A DNA stretch of 64,000 bases from Anaerolineaceae bacterium (GCA_020634115.1 JACKCH010000011.1:434001-498000); one strand, 5' to 3'; positions 25,049 through 33,936 are shown, counted from the first letter of the stretch. Notes: generated from the letters alone by a model not told the origin. Program-made: numbers and translations.

Positions 25049-25179
25049 GATTACCTCCCGTTAAATCTCATGTTTACCGACGAATAAAGTAGATCCCCAT
25101 CATCATAACCAAGTTCATCGACGCTGACAACGCCGAAGGTTGACCAACACCGCCCGATTGGGGATACTTGAAATAGAAG

Positions 25180-25207
25180 TCATCAGTCGTCAGTGTTCAG
25201 TTATCAG
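25180..25207. repeat. Tandem heptamer repeat, consensus TNNTCAG
   Basis: Four heptamers: TCATCAG, TCGTCAG, TGTTCAG, TTATCAG. Same orientation as the array at 11832. Confidence 0.75.
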
Positions 25208-25268
25208 ATAAAGACCTGTGGTGGATGAGAAGCACACGTATGTTTCAGATTTTCACAGGGAAAATCCG

Positions 25269-25410
25269 GTAGGTGTTCCAGGCCGTCTGCCGGGCATTAA
25301 AATACCCGGCAAGGTGTTCCAAACCGTCTAAAGAGGTTCGGAGTGCAGCGCCAAAATAGCCCCTTCAGTGGGCTTGGCTTGACCTTAGCCGAGGGATTCA
25401 TCCCTCGGCG
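25269..25410 (+). repeat. 143-bp dispersed repeat, copy 1
   Basis: This segment is close to the reverse complement of 31857-32001: both contain the strings GGAACACCT, TTGCCGGGTATTT (in inverse sense here), GCCCACTGAAGGGGCTAT and the terminal hairpin CCGAGGGAT/ATCCCTCGG. I judge the two about 85-90% alike by eye. It contains two internal hairpins and no reading frame. Confidence 0.8.
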
Positions 25411-25414
25411 TGAA

Positions 25415-25470
25415 CTGACAACCAACAACTGAAAACTGACGACTAACGACTGAAAACTGAGAACTGAGAA
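25415..25470. repeat. Tandem heptamer array abutting the rarA start
   Basis: Eight consecutive heptamers (CTGACAA, CCAACAA, CTGAAAA, CTGACGA, CTAACGA, CTGAAAA, CTGAGAA, CTGAGAA) run up to two bases before the ATG of rarA. They occupy the place where a Shine-Dalgarno would normally be; only GAG within CTGAGAA could pair weakly. Confidence 0.8.
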
Positions 25471-25472
25471 CC

Positions 25473-26690
25473 ATGACCCCACAACCCACCACCCAACCCC
25501 TCGCTGACCGGATTCGCCCGGCATCCCTGGCGGAATTCATCGGTCAGCAGCACCTCGTCGGCAAAGGTAAGCCGATCTACCAGGCCATCCAGCAAAACCT
25601 GGTGTATTCGATGATTTTCTGGGGGCCGCCGGGGGTGGGCAAAACCACGCTGGCACGGATCATCGCCGCCCAGACGGATCGCCGCTACTACGAACTGTCT
25701 GCCGTATCCGCCGGGAAAGCTGAACTGCGGGCGATTGTCGAGCAGGTACGCACAACCGAACAGCGTGACCTCTTTAACCAGGCAGCGGACGATGCGCCTC
25801 GTGGCAGCGCGGTATTGTTCCTGGACGAAATCCACCGTTTCAACAAAGCCCAACAGGATTTTCTACTGCCGTATGTGGAGGATGGTACGCTGATTCTGAT
25901 CGGCGCGACCACCGAAAACCCCAGTTTCGAGGTGATTTCGGCGCTGCTCTCGCGCTGCCGGGTGTTCACGCTCGAACCACTGTCTGTCGCCGAAATCCGC
26001 CAGATCATCGAACACGGCGCGGGTGAACTGGGAGTCGGCATCCCGGAGGAGGGCATCGCGTTCCTGGCGGAATACGCCAACGGGGACGCCCGCCAGTCGT
26101 TGAATTTGCTGGAGACGGCGGTGCAGCTTTACGCCGGAGACAGTGGCGCAATCACGCTGGACAACCTCAAAGATGCCCTGCAATCCAAGCACCTGCGCTA
26201 TGACCGGGCTGCCGAGGAGCATTACAACACCATCAGCGCCTATATCAAGAGTATGCGGGCCAGCAACCCGGACGCGGCGCTCTACTACCTGGCGCGGATG
26301 GTGGCCGCCGGGGAAGACCCCAAATTCATCGCCCGGCGTATGGTCATCTTCGCCAGTGAGGATATTGGCATGGCGCTGCCGACGGCGCTGGTCGTCGCCA
26401 ATGAGGTTTTCCGGGCGGTGGAGACGATTGGCTACCCGGAATGTGTGTTCAATCTGGCACATGGCACGGTGTATATGGCAACCGCGCCCAAAGACCGCAC
26501 CGCCGGGGACGCCTATTTCGCCGCGCTAGAAGATGTGGAGCAGCACGGCAACCTGCCGATTCCGCTCAACTTACGCAACGCGCCGACCCGACTCATGAAA
26601 TCACTGGGCTACGGCCAGGGCTACGAAGCCTACACCGACGCCGACCTGCTGCCGGAGCAACTTCACGGGAAAAAATACTACCAGAAATAG
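25473..26690 (+). CDS. rarA: Replication-associated recombination AAA+ ATPase RarA/MgsA
   Basis: The 405-residue protein matches RarA throughout: ADRIRPASLAEFIGQQH at the start, Walker A GPPGVGKTT (residues about 52-60), Walker B VLFLDEIHRFN, the sensor GATTENPSFEV, and the C-terminal helical domain with DPKFIARRMVIFASED and YPECVFNLAHGTVY. RarA is a tetrameric clamp-loader-like ATPase acting at stalled replication forks. The ATG is unusual in being directly preceded by eight tandem heptamer repeats instead of a clear ribosome binding site. A leaderless transcript is one explanation. Confidence 0.95.
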   Translation: MTPQPTTQPLADRIRPASLAEFIGQQHLVGKGKPIYQAIQQNLVYSMIFWGPPGVGKTTLARIIAAQTDRRYYELSAVSAGKAELRAIVEQVRTTEQRDLFNQAADDAPRGSAVLFLDEIHRFNKAQQDFLLPYVEDGTLILIGATTENPSFEVISALLSRCRVFTLEPLSVAEIRQIIEHGAGELGVGIPEEGIAFLAEYANGDARQSLNLLETAVQLYAGDSGAITLDNLKDALQSKHLRYDRAAEEHYNTISAYIKSMRASNPDAALYYLARMVAAGEDPKFIARRMVIFASEDIGMALPTALVVANEVFRAVETIGYPECVFNLAHGTVYMATAPKDRTAGDAYFAALEDVEQHGNLPIPLNLRNAPTRLMKSLGYGQGYEAYTDADLLPEQLHGKKYYQK

Positions 26691-26760
26691 AGTGCGGGCC
26701 AGCAGCCACCCAAATCCACCAAATCCTAACCGGATATACGGACAATTGTAACGATTTCCG

Positions 26761-26789
26761 TTGTCGCGTGATGTCTTCCTGACTATACT
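26761..26789 (+). promoter_or_regulatory. Putative promoter of the TIR gene
   Basis: TTGTCG (26761-26766) and TATACT (26784-26789) are separated by 17 bases. The TIR gene starts 95 bases downstream. Confidence 0.5.
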
Positions 26790-26883
26790 AGAAAGTAAGA
26801 ATAATTCACGCTGACTCCGGACTGGGTTGTGCCTGCGGTTATTTCTCCGGTAGGTAGTTGGTTTTATAAGGGATGTTATTTCC

Positions 26884-29244
26884 ATGCAGTATCACATTTT
26901 CATCAGCTACAGCCACGAAGATGCGGACATCAAAAAGCGTATGCGGGCGACCTTCCGCAGCGCCGGCCTGTCAGTCTGGTCAGATACCGAACTGCGGCCT
27001 GGTACCCACGCCTGGTCTATCGCTATTGAAGAGGCGCTTGAAAACGCCGGGTGTGTTGTGGTGCTGATGTCTCCTGCATCCAAGGACTCGCAGTGGGTCA
27101 GCCGGGAAATCAGTTATGCGCTGGCGCAGGACATCCCGGTGATTCCGGTGCTGGTCAGCGGGACGGAATCCACCGCGATTCCCATTAAGCTGATCGAAAC
27201 CCAGTATGTGGACATCCGCACCCATTACGAGCGTGGGATGGGGCAGCTCATTCTCACCATCAAAAACACCCTGTTCAAAGACGCGACCAACCCTAGCGCG
27301 CCCACACAGAGTTTAGAAACGCCAGAGTTTGACCCCTTACGCCCACGAACGTGGTGGTCACGCCCGGAACTCTGGTTAGGCGGCGCGGCGCTGCTGGTGG
27401 TGCTGGTGCTGCTGGCCGTCGCGGTGATCGGCCCAACGCTCACGCCACAGCCTACGCCCACCCCAACTTCACGGGCGGTGGTGGTGGAACCAACTCAGAC
27501 GAACAGCCCAACGACTTCGCCGGAAGATACGGTTACATCCCGCCCGACCAACACGCCCACGCTGACCAGCACACCTACTGATACGCGGACGCCCACCCCG
27601 GCCACCCCGATTGCACAGCCGTTCCGAAATGTGTTCGTCCGCCAAGGGCCGGGCGTTACTTACCCGATTGTGGCGACCATCGCCGCCGATAAGCAGGTCG
27701 TTATCCAGGGCATCAGCGAGGACAACGGCTGGTATGAGGTTGTTCTGACCGATGGCAGTGTAGCCTGGCTGATCGCGTCCCAGGTGGATACTTTCGGCAA
27801 CCTCCGGCGCGTGCCGCTGGCGCTGCCGCCCACCAACACGCCTGTCCCAACGCGCACGCCCACCGCGACTCTCACTGACACCCTGACAGCTACACCGAGT
27901 CCGACGGATACGGCGACTCTGCCAGCCAGCGCGACACCCGAACCGTCCGCCACCCACACGCCCGCACCCGCAACGCCAACAACTCCGCCCAGCGCAACAC
28001 CGACTGAACGCCCCACTGACGCGGCAACGGCGACTCTAGTGCCAAGTGATACGCTGACACACACACCGACCCCCACCGATACCGACACGCCACAGCCCAC
28101 CGCGACAGACACTGAAATTCCATCGCCCACGCCGACACCCGCGCCGGAAGGTGCGTTCCCGTACTTCAACACCTTCAACCAGGGGAACGCCTTGGACGGC
28201 TGGTCATATGACCCGGCTATCTGGGCACTGCAAACGGAAGCCGGGCATGGGATGGTGCTGGAAGGCACCGGCACGGGACGTTCTGTCCTGGACTCTCCAG
28301 CGATAATCCTGGGCGAGAGTAACCCGGACTGGCTGGAAACCGATAATCTGGTGATTCGCTTCAGCTTCAACATCCATTCCGATTCGGCCTCAGCCGGGGC
28401 GCGGGTCGTCTACCGGGCATCGGATGAGGACACGTACAATGCGCTGGAACTCCTGCCAGGGACGGCCATTCTGCGGCGCGGCGTGACCGGAAGCAACACC
28501 ATCAACCGCCTGGATGAGCGTGTTGTTCGCACCCGTACCGGCCTGCCGATCAGCGGCAATACCTGGCATGACGTGGTGCTGTGGATTGAAAGTGACCGGC
28601 TGGATATTTACCTGGATGGCGAACTTTTGACGCCCATAGAGGATATTTCCCCGCAGCTTCGCGCCGGACAAATCCTGCTCCAGGTGATCGGCAATAAGCC
28701 GGTGGCCTTTGATAACCTCACGATTGACCGCATCAACCCGGCCAGCACGCATTTCACGTTATCATCTCTGCCCTCCGCCTGGCTTACCAGCGGGGCGCAA
28801 CTCACAACGGCGGGTGGCGATCAATATTTGCGCCTCAGCGGGTCGGGCAGCGCCCAGGTCACCGAAACCTTCGAGGATTTCGAGGCTTTCTGCCGTATCT
28901 GGAACGAGAGCGGCAGCTACCAGATTCGCCTGCGCCAGGGGGATGATGGCGCGGTGACGCTCGATTACAATGTATTCGGCACGCTGACAGTCAACCGATT
29001 GGATGACGACGGGATACCGACACCTATCGGCCAGCCGGTGGCGAATTTTCACGGGCGTTCCAATTGGGTTGACCTGCATATCGCCTTGGTGGACGAAGAC
29101 CTGACCCTCTACGCCAACGGGAAGCTGGCCTTCACCGCCGCGATTCCTGATGCGCCGGAATCCGGGAGTTTCGTCTTTGAAACCACGTCGCGCGGTGATG
29201 TGCTGCGGATAGACGATTGCCTGTTTTTGACTGGCACGCCATGA
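26884..29244 (+). CDS. Transmembrane TIR-domain protein with extracytoplasmic SH3b and jelly-roll domains
   Basis: The 786-residue protein has an N-terminal TIR domain (residues 1-135: HIFISYSHED, VWSDTELRPG, VVLMSP). The glutamate that serves as catalytic residue in NAD-cleaving TIRs is present (Glu75 in WVSREI). One transmembrane helix follows (residues about 166-187), so the TIR is cytoplasmic. Outside the cell lie a Pro/Thr-rich linker, an SH3b domain (residues about 243-306, with VRQGPGVTYPIV), a second long Pro/Thr linker (315-420), and two beta-sandwich domains of LamG/DUF1080 type (420-786). This looks like a receptor joining a wall- or glycan-binding ectodomain to a TIR effector. The stop overlaps the next gene's start. 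The function is inference. Confidence 0.8.
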   Translation: MQYHIFISYSHEDADIKKRMRATFRSAGLSVWSDTELRPGTHAWSIAIEEALENAGCVVVLMSPASKDSQWVSREISYALAQDIPVIPVLVSGTESTAIPIKLIETQYVDIRTHYERGMGQLILTIKNTLFKDATNPSAPTQSLETPEFDPLRPRTWWSRPELWLGGAALLVVLVLLAVAVIGPTLTPQPTPTPTSRAVVVEPTQTNSPTTSPEDTVTSRPTNTPTLTSTPTDTRTPTPATPIAQPFRNVFVRQGPGVTYPIVATIAADKQVVIQGISEDNGWYEVVLTDGSVAWLIASQVDTFGNLRRVPLALPPTNTPVPTRTPTATLTDTLTATPSPTDTATLPASATPEPSATHTPAPATPTTPPSATPTERPTDAATATLVPSDTLTHTPTPTDTDTPQPTATDTEIPSPTPTPAPEGAFPYFNTFNQGNALDGWSYDPAIWALQTEAGHGMVLEGTGTGRSVLDSPAIILGESNPDWLETDNLVIRFSFNIHSDSASAGARVVYRASDEDTYNALELLPGTAILRRGVTGSNTINRLDERVVRTRTGLPISGNTWHDVVLWIESDRLDIYLDGELLTPIEDISPQLRAGQILLQVIGNKPVAFDNLTIDRINPASTHFTLSSLPSAWLTSGAQLTTAGGDQYLRLSGSGSAQVTETFEDFEAFCRIWNESGSYQIRLRQGDDGAVTLDYNVFGTLTVNRLDDDGIPTPIGQPVANFHGRSNWVDLHIALVDEDLTLYANGKLAFTAAIPDAPESGSFVFETTSRGDVLRIDDCLFLTGTP

Positions 29245-30005
29245 CGGCCTCAGTGGTGGTCATCGCCGGAACCCCGCCCTGGACGGCGGCGCTCCTGGCG
29301 CAACTTCCGGTAGGCTGGACAGGCAAAATCTATACCCAACAGGCCGGATACGTCCCCCGGTTGGTGGATGACGGCGCGGCGCTGATTCTGGTGGATGGCG
29401 CGGCGGCAGAGTGGCGCTTCTGGACGGCGACTCCCAAAGTCAGCCCTGCCACCCGCCGTATCCCGTTGATTGTCATCAGCGACGATGAGACGCACTTTCC
29501 AACGGCGCGTACCGCCGGGGCGGATCGGGCGTTGACCTCCGCTGCACTGCTGGCACAGCTTCCCGCCCTGCTACACGACTTCACCCGCCTGCCGGACACG
29601 GCGCAGCAAACCCAAATCGATGGTGAATGTCAGGACGCGCTGCCCCCACAGGCACTCGAAGGAATAGCCCTCTTCAATCAGGGGGAATACTACCGCCAGC
29701 ATGATGTATTCGAGGCGTTGTGGATGGCGACTCCGGGGCCGTCCCGTAATCTCTACCAGGGGATTTTGCAGGTGGGGATTGCCTATTACCAGATCACGCG
29801 GGGGAACCAGCGCGGCGCGTTAAAAATGCTCCTCCGCAGCGTCCAATGGCTGGAACGGCTGCCGGATGTCTGCCAGGGTGTGGATGTGAAACAGTTACGG
29901 GAAGACTCGGCGCGGGTGCGGGCGGCGCTGGAGGCTCTGCCCCCGGCGAACATCACCGCATTTGACCGGTCACTCCTCAAACCGGTGCGGCTTGTGCCGG
30001 GCTGA
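29241..30005 (+). CDS. Pseudo-receiver plus DUF309 protein
   Basis: The ATG at 29241 overlaps the TIR gene stop (ATGA), giving 254 residues. Residues 1-110 look like a degenerate receiver: strands VVVIAG, ALILVDG, PLIVISDD and a terminal RTAGADRAL, but the acidic pair of the first strand is missing. Residues 135-254 are a DUF309 domain with LFNQGEYYRQHDVFEALW and LYQGILQVGIAYYQITRGN; the HDVFE core is the family hallmark. DUF309 function is unknown. Tight coupling to the TIR gene suggests the two proteins are made in proportion and may act together. Confidence 0.7.
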   Translation: MTASVVVIAGTPPWTAALLAQLPVGWTGKIYTQQAGYVPRLVDDGAALILVDGAAAEWRFWTATPKVSPATRRIPLIVISDDETHFPTARTAGADRALTSAALLAQLPALLHDFTRLPDTAQQTQIDGECQDALPPQALEGIALFNQGEYYRQHDVFEALWMATPGPSRNLYQGILQVGIAYYQITRGNQRGALKMLLRSVQWLERLPDVCQGVDVKQLREDSARVRAALEALPPANITAFDRSLLKPVRLVPG

Positions 30006-30018
30006 CCTATCCACTGAC

Positions 30019-30558
30019 TCACCCCGCCGGATTCACCCAGCGCAGGCGCAGCGGCATCAGTGACCCCACATCCTGCGCGATCCGCTGTAAGCCGCTCCCA
30101 TCCGGGCGGATCACGTAGACATCCATATCCGCCTGACCGTGCGACGAAATGAAGGCAATCCACGACCCATCCGGCGACCATACCGGCGCGGTGTTATGGT
30201 GGGCGTCGGCAAACGAGTCCGGCACCGTCAACTGCTGCCGTCGGCCATCCGGCCACACCAGGAATAACTCCACGTTGCCATTCACCGGGAATGCCCGCAC
30301 CGTCACGTCTGCCGAGGCAGAAACCGGCACAGGCGTGTCCACCGCTCGCTCCGTAGTCTCGCCCCGGCCAAGCGTCCGCGTCAGGCCATAGAGCGGGTCG
30401 GCGTAAACCACCGTGCGCCCCACACCCGGCTCGAACTGGTCAAACGCCAGCGTGAACCGGGACGGCTTGAACACCTGCCCCACACCCAGCGCCAGCAGCC
30501 CCGCACCTGCCAACGCTAGGATCGTTATACCTGTAATCCGCGCAATAATCCGAAACAT
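30019..30558 (-). CDS. Membrane-anchored PD40 beta-propeller-like protein
   Basis: The 179-residue protein has an N-terminal anchor (residues 5-28) and an extracytoplasmic part. Its end contains a complete PD40-type blade: APVWSPDGSWIAFISSHG then DVYVIRPDGSG. It is too short for a full propeller, so it may be a truncated or minimal member. It is convergent with the DUF309 gene (13-base gap). Heptamer repeats of the TNNTCAG type lie directly upstream of its start, at 30568-30602. No catalytic motif is visible. Confidence 0.65.
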   Translation of the reverse strand: MFRIIARITGITILALAGAGLLALGVGQVFKPSRFTLAFDQFEPGVGRTVVYADPLYGLTRTLGRGETTERAVDTPVPVSASADVTVRAFPVNGNVELFLVWPDGRRQQLTVPDSFADAHHNTAPVWSPDGSWIAFISSHGQADMDVYVIRPDGSGLQRIAQDVGSLMPLRLRWVNPAG

Positions 30559-30567
30559 GCCTGTCTT

Positions 30568-30602
30568 TTCTCAGCCGTCAGCTTTGAGCTTTCAGCCATC
30601 AC
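30568..30602. repeat. Heptamer repeat array
   Basis: TTCTCAG, CCGTCAG, CTTTGAG, CTTTCAG, CCATCAC, ten bases before the start of the minus-strand PD40 gene. Same family as at 11832 and 25180, more degenerate. Confidence 0.6.
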
Positions 30603-30854
30603 TTGTCAATCCAGCAAGTCACCAGCACCTTACACGCTGACTGCTCCCAGATTCCAGGCCATGCCGCCACATCCAGAAAACTGTCCCCAACCTGCACACA
30701 GTCTGTGGTTTGCAACAGGCTGCACAGAGGGACGAGGGCAGGTGTTAGCAGTAAGATTGTTGAGTGATCTGTCAAATTGGCTAAATCAGATGAATATGAA
30801 CTAACGATCCAATAACAATCAGATACAAAACTTACACTTTAACTTTCGCTTCTC

Positions 30855-31337
30855 TTATGCTTTTTTCTTTTCAGGTAATCCCCTAGCATGAAGAAGTAAT
30901 TTGCTAAAAATGAAGCTGAGTATCCACACCGCTATCGTTGGAGGGATAATAATAGCCGCCGCAAAAGCAACAAATGAGACTAAATTTCTATACGTGTTGT
31001 CGAAATCCTTCCCTGCCAATCTTGATATTGATGGGCTGGAAGGTAAATACCTAATGTTTAGCTCTTTTGCTTGTTTAAGCTGGGTATAATGCTGTTTACT
31101 GATTTGTTGCCTATTTTCATAAGGGACTCCGTCAACATAAAAGTGATAAAGTGCGTAATTCTTTTCCCCTCTGCCTTGTGTGTCTTTAGTCAGGTTTTCT
31201 ACTTTCGCAAGGGTTTCAACACCTTGCCGATTCAGGGTATACAATATACTCCATTCACGAGCAGATAGATAAGTTGCATATACTAGAACCAGCCCAAATA
31301 CGGCCAATACCGTAAGGATAAGCAAATTTCCAGTCAT
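30855..31337 (-). CDS. DUF3592-like two-span membrane protein
   Basis: The 160-residue protein has an N-terminal transmembrane helix (residues 4-25), an extracytoplasmic beta-rich domain with YALYHFYVDGVPYENRQ and LNIRYLPSSPSISRL, and a second helix near residues 120-148, ending in a basic tail. This is the DUF3592 arrangement; the function is unknown. Its coding sequence is visibly more AT-rich than the neighbours, and the flanking DNA is AT-rich as well, which is compatible with recent acquisition. Confidence 0.65.
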   Translation of the reverse strand: MTGNLLILTVLAVFGLVLVYATYLSAREWSILYTLNRQGVETLAKVENLTKDTQGRGEKNYALYHFYVDGVPYENRQQISKQHYTQLKQAKELNIRYLPSSPSISRLAGKDFDNTYRNLVSFVAFAAAIIIPPTIAVWILSFIFSKLLLHARGLPEKKKA

Positions 31338-31486
31338 TTTGAAATCCTAGTGTTTAAAGGTCTCTCACATTTCTCTGGCATCAAAACCAATCACTTTTTC
31401 TTCCATGATTTGTGCTGTTTCCTACTCTCGGACATCCTGGTACAGTTTAATAACTGAAACGTGGGTTTCTGGTGGAAACAGGCTTT

Positions 31487-31524
31487 GGCCTAGCTAGCTA
31501 GCTAAAATGCTAACCAGCTATCGG
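31487..31524. repeat. TAGC-rich degenerate repeat (inverse of the one at 50205)
   Basis: CTAGCTAGCTAGCTAAAATG followed by CTAACCAGCTATCGGG. In inverse sense it matches the GCTGGTTAGCA/TTTTAGC pattern at 50205-50270. Confidence 0.5.
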
Positions 31525-31535
31525 GCTGCTGTTTT

Positions 31536-31748
31536 TCACAACTCGCTGCAATCCCACATAAACCCGCAGGCAGGACACAGCACCTTACACGCCCGCCGCG
31601 TCACGGGCGCGTTGCAGCGCGGACACACCGACGACAGCGTATAGTTCGGCAGCGGCAGAGGCGGTGGATCGTATTCCCGCTCGTATTCCCGCGCATCTTC
31701 CCCGGGTTGCGGCTCATCTTGTGGTGTCATCCTGCGCCCCTGACTCAC
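31536..31748 (-). CDS. Small zinc-ribbon protein
   Basis: The 70-residue protein starts at GTG 31748, supported by GGAGG about nine bases upstream; an ATG seven codons in is an alternative. The N-terminal half is acidic and proline-rich (EYEREYDPPPLPLP). The C-terminal half has CPRC and CPACG pairs plus a further cysteine in CKVLC, as in a zinc ribbon, and ends WDCSEL. It stands alone between repeat-rich intergenic regions. A regulatory or chaperone role is possible, but there is no recognised family. Confidence 0.6.
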   Translation of the reverse strand: MSQGRRMTPQDEPQPGEDAREYEREYDPPPLPLPNYTLSSVCPRCNAPVTRRACKVLCPACGFMWDCSEL

Positions 31749-32186
31749 CCAACACGGCCTCCATTGTACCTCGTGAGCATCATACGTAGGGATGGCATTT
31801 TTGCCATGTGATGGAGGGTTAGCCCATTATTCGGAAGCCCCGATTGGGTGTCATTTCGCACCGAGGGATAAATCCCCCGGCTAAGGCAAAGCCAAGCCCA
31901 CTGAAGGGGCTATCTTGGCGCTACATTCTGAACCCCTTCAGCGGGTTTGGAACACCTTGCCGGGTATTTCAATGCCCGGCACACGGCCTGGAACACCTAT
32001 AGTGCTTTTCTGCGGCGGGATTATTCCCGTTCTAACCCTACGTCGGATGGCATTTTTGCCGTCACCCTTCTGCCCTGTCCACTGAACAACCACTAACGTG
32101 ATGAGTGCATGAGAGCATGGTGAACAAACCACCACCGCGATACGCTTTTCCTTATAATGTCAAAAAGGAAGTTTTCAGGAGCGACG
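31749..32186. other. Intergenic region with repeats upstream of the M23 peptidase
   Basis: This 438-base gap contains the second copy of the 143-bp repeat (31857-32001) and two related hairpins with arms ATGGCA/TGCCAT at 31792-31807 and (imperfect) 32049-32064, each preceded by a CGTAGG or CGTCGG prefix. No gene was seen. Confidence 0.6.
31857..32001 (-). repeat. 143-bp dispersed repeat, copy 2 (inverted relative to copy 1)
   Basis: Begins with the CCGAGGGATAAATCC hairpin, passes through GCCCACTGAAGGGGCTAT and ends CCTGGAACACCT. It is inverted relative to copy 1 at 25269-25410, so the two bracket a 6.4-kb segment holding rarA, the TIR gene and four others. A fragment of the same hairpin occurs near 36470. 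Confidence 0.8.
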
Positions 32187-33875
32187 ATGCGCTGGCAAAA
32201 AAGATTAGTTTTCCTGCTGATGATAACGCTGCTTGCCCCTTTTTCTATCACTACCGCCCAGGACAACGCAAAACCGTTCCGGCTGCCGATGGATACCGCC
32301 GCCGGGCCGTCCACCTGGCTGTTCGGGCAGGCTTATGGCAACACCACCGGGGCGTATAACTTCGGCACAGCCTGGTACAGCGCCGGCCAGGGACTCCACT
32401 TCGGGATTGATGTCAGTATGCCTTGCGGGACGCCGCTGGTCGCGGTGGCCGATGGCGACGTGATTTATGTGGATAACCTGTCGTTCGGCGCGGGGCCGCA
32501 TAACCTCATCCTGCGCCACCCACAGGCCGGGCTGACCACGCTCTACGGCCATCTGCTGGATCGCCCGCCTTTGCAGCAGTTCCAGCCCGTGAAAGCCGGG
32601 CAGGTCGTTGGCTATTCCGGCGACCCGGATGTCACCTGTGATTCACGCCCGCACCTGCATTTCGAGGTGCGTTCACTCGATTACCGCACCGCCTATAACC
32701 CGCTTGACTACATTGACGCCCCCTGGGACGTGCTGGCGGGCATCGGCCCGTTCGGGTATCCCCTGTTCCAGCAAGACCTGACCAACTCGCGCCGCTGGAT
32801 TTATTTGGATGACCAGCCGCCCGTGGCTTTCGGCGGTGTCCGGCTGAACAACTACGCCGCCTCGCTCCCCGATGACCGCCCGCCCGCCAATCCACCGCTG
32901 TTCCGCGCATCGGTTGACTTACCGGCGGATGCGTCCTGGGAGATGACACCATTTGGTTATGACGGCTGCTGTCTCACTTTCTGGTGGCATCCAACCGATT
33001 CCAACCGCCTGTATACGCTGGATGGTTCGCCCGGCGTGCTGGCCGGAATCACCGAATGGGATATGTCCGCCCACCTCATGGGGGCATTCCTGGGAGAAGG
33101 CACACCGCCCATCTGGTCACCGGATGGGACGTACCAGGTGAACCGCACTAACAATCAGGTGAGCATCACCCGGCTGGCCGACGCAGCAACCTGGTTCGTG
33201 GATACCGGTGGCGAACTGCCCGCCATCAGCGCCGACAACTCCCGGCTGCTGTGGCTGGCGCAGAACGGCGCGTTTATCCCTGGCGGCACGCCACCCCCGG
33301 TCACGATCTGGGTGAGCGCCATCAACGGCCAGAACCGGGCAGCCATCGCCAGCAGCGCCCCGAACACCCGCCTGAGCGCCCGCTGGCTGGATGGGTCACG
33401 GCTGCTGCTCAGTACCGTGCAGCGTACCGTCACCACCCTGTCCGTTTACAATACGGCGGATGGCACGACCTACGATCTAGGGAGTTGGGATCGGGTGCGC
33501 GGCGTGAGTGTCGCGCCAGGGGGCGGCAGGCTGCTTTTTTACCGCAGCTTCCAGCCCGACCCGCTGACGGACGGTGTTTACACCATCCAGACCACACCGG
33601 GCGCAGTGGCGGAAAAACTGCCCTGGTTCGGCGGCTGGCGCTGGCGGGATGCCGACAGCGTGTACTACATCCCTTTTACACCCACCGAGTCACACCAGAC
33701 CCTGGCCTATTACCACATCCCCAGTGGCGAGAACCGCGCCCTGACCAATCCCACCACCCAGCCCTTCACGATTGCCCAGGGCATCTGGTCAGTGTCGCCG
33801 GACGGCCAGCAGATCGTGTTTCTCAACGCAGCCGACCATCGTTTGTGGGTGGTAGCGGCGAGTACGCCGGGCTGA
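32187..33875 (+). CDS. Secreted M23-family peptidase with beta-propeller-like C-terminus
   Basis: The ATG at 32187 is chosen because AGGAG lies six bases upstream; an in-frame ATG at 32157 lacks one. The 562-residue product has a signal peptide ending TTA before QDN. The M23/LytM zinc site is in residues about 70-190: GLHFGIDVSMP gives His and Asp ligands, and RPHLHFEVR gives the catalytic and third ligand histidines. Residues 250-562 consist of repeated beta strands with SPDG-type turns (IWSPDGTYQV, SVSPDGQQIVF), resembling a TolB-like propeller. It probably cleaves peptide crosslinks in a cell wall or a secreted substrate. Confidence 0.85.
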   Translation: MRWQKRLVFLLMITLLAPFSITTAQDNAKPFRLPMDTAAGPSTWLFGQAYGNTTGAYNFGTAWYSAGQGLHFGIDVSMPCGTPLVAVADGDVIYVDNLSFGAGPHNLILRHPQAGLTTLYGHLLDRPPLQQFQPVKAGQVVGYSGDPDVTCDSRPHLHFEVRSLDYRTAYNPLDYIDAPWDVLAGIGPFGYPLFQQDLTNSRRWIYLDDQPPVAFGGVRLNNYAASLPDDRPPANPPLFRASVDLPADASWEMTPFGYDGCCLTFWWHPTDSNRLYTLDGSPGVLAGITEWDMSAHLMGAFLGEGTPPIWSPDGTYQVNRTNNQVSITRLADAATWFVDTGGELPAISADNSRLLWLAQNGAFIPGGTPPPVTIWVSAINGQNRAAIASSAPNTRLSARWLDGSRLLLSTVQRTVTTLSVYNTADGTTYDLGSWDRVRGVSVAPGGGRLLFYRSFQPDPLTDGVYTIQTTPGAVAEKLPWFGGWRWRDADSVYYIPFTPTESHQTLAYYHIPSGENRALTNPTTQPFTIAQGIWSVSPDGQQIVFLNAADHRLWVVAASTPG

Positions 33876-33903
33876 TCGTCTTGGTGAGATTTCCCCTGAC
33901 ATG

Positions 33904-33936
33904 CGCCGGACAGCTTGAAGCATCCGGCGTTTTTTG
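33904..33936 (+). terminator. Rho-independent terminator of the M23 gene
   Basis: Arms CGCCGGA and TCCGGCG around a 12-base loop, followed by six thymines, 29 bases after the stop codon. Confidence 0.85.

Noticed and set aside
25415..25470. Heptamer arrays as a CRISPR array
   Set aside because: Units are only seven bases, contiguous and without spacers; no cas genes are nearby.
26884..30005. Interpretation as a Thoeris-type or other named TIR defence system
   Set aside because: No ThsA-like, SIR2 or other known partner is adjacent, and the TIR protein is a membrane receptor; only a new architecture can be claimed.
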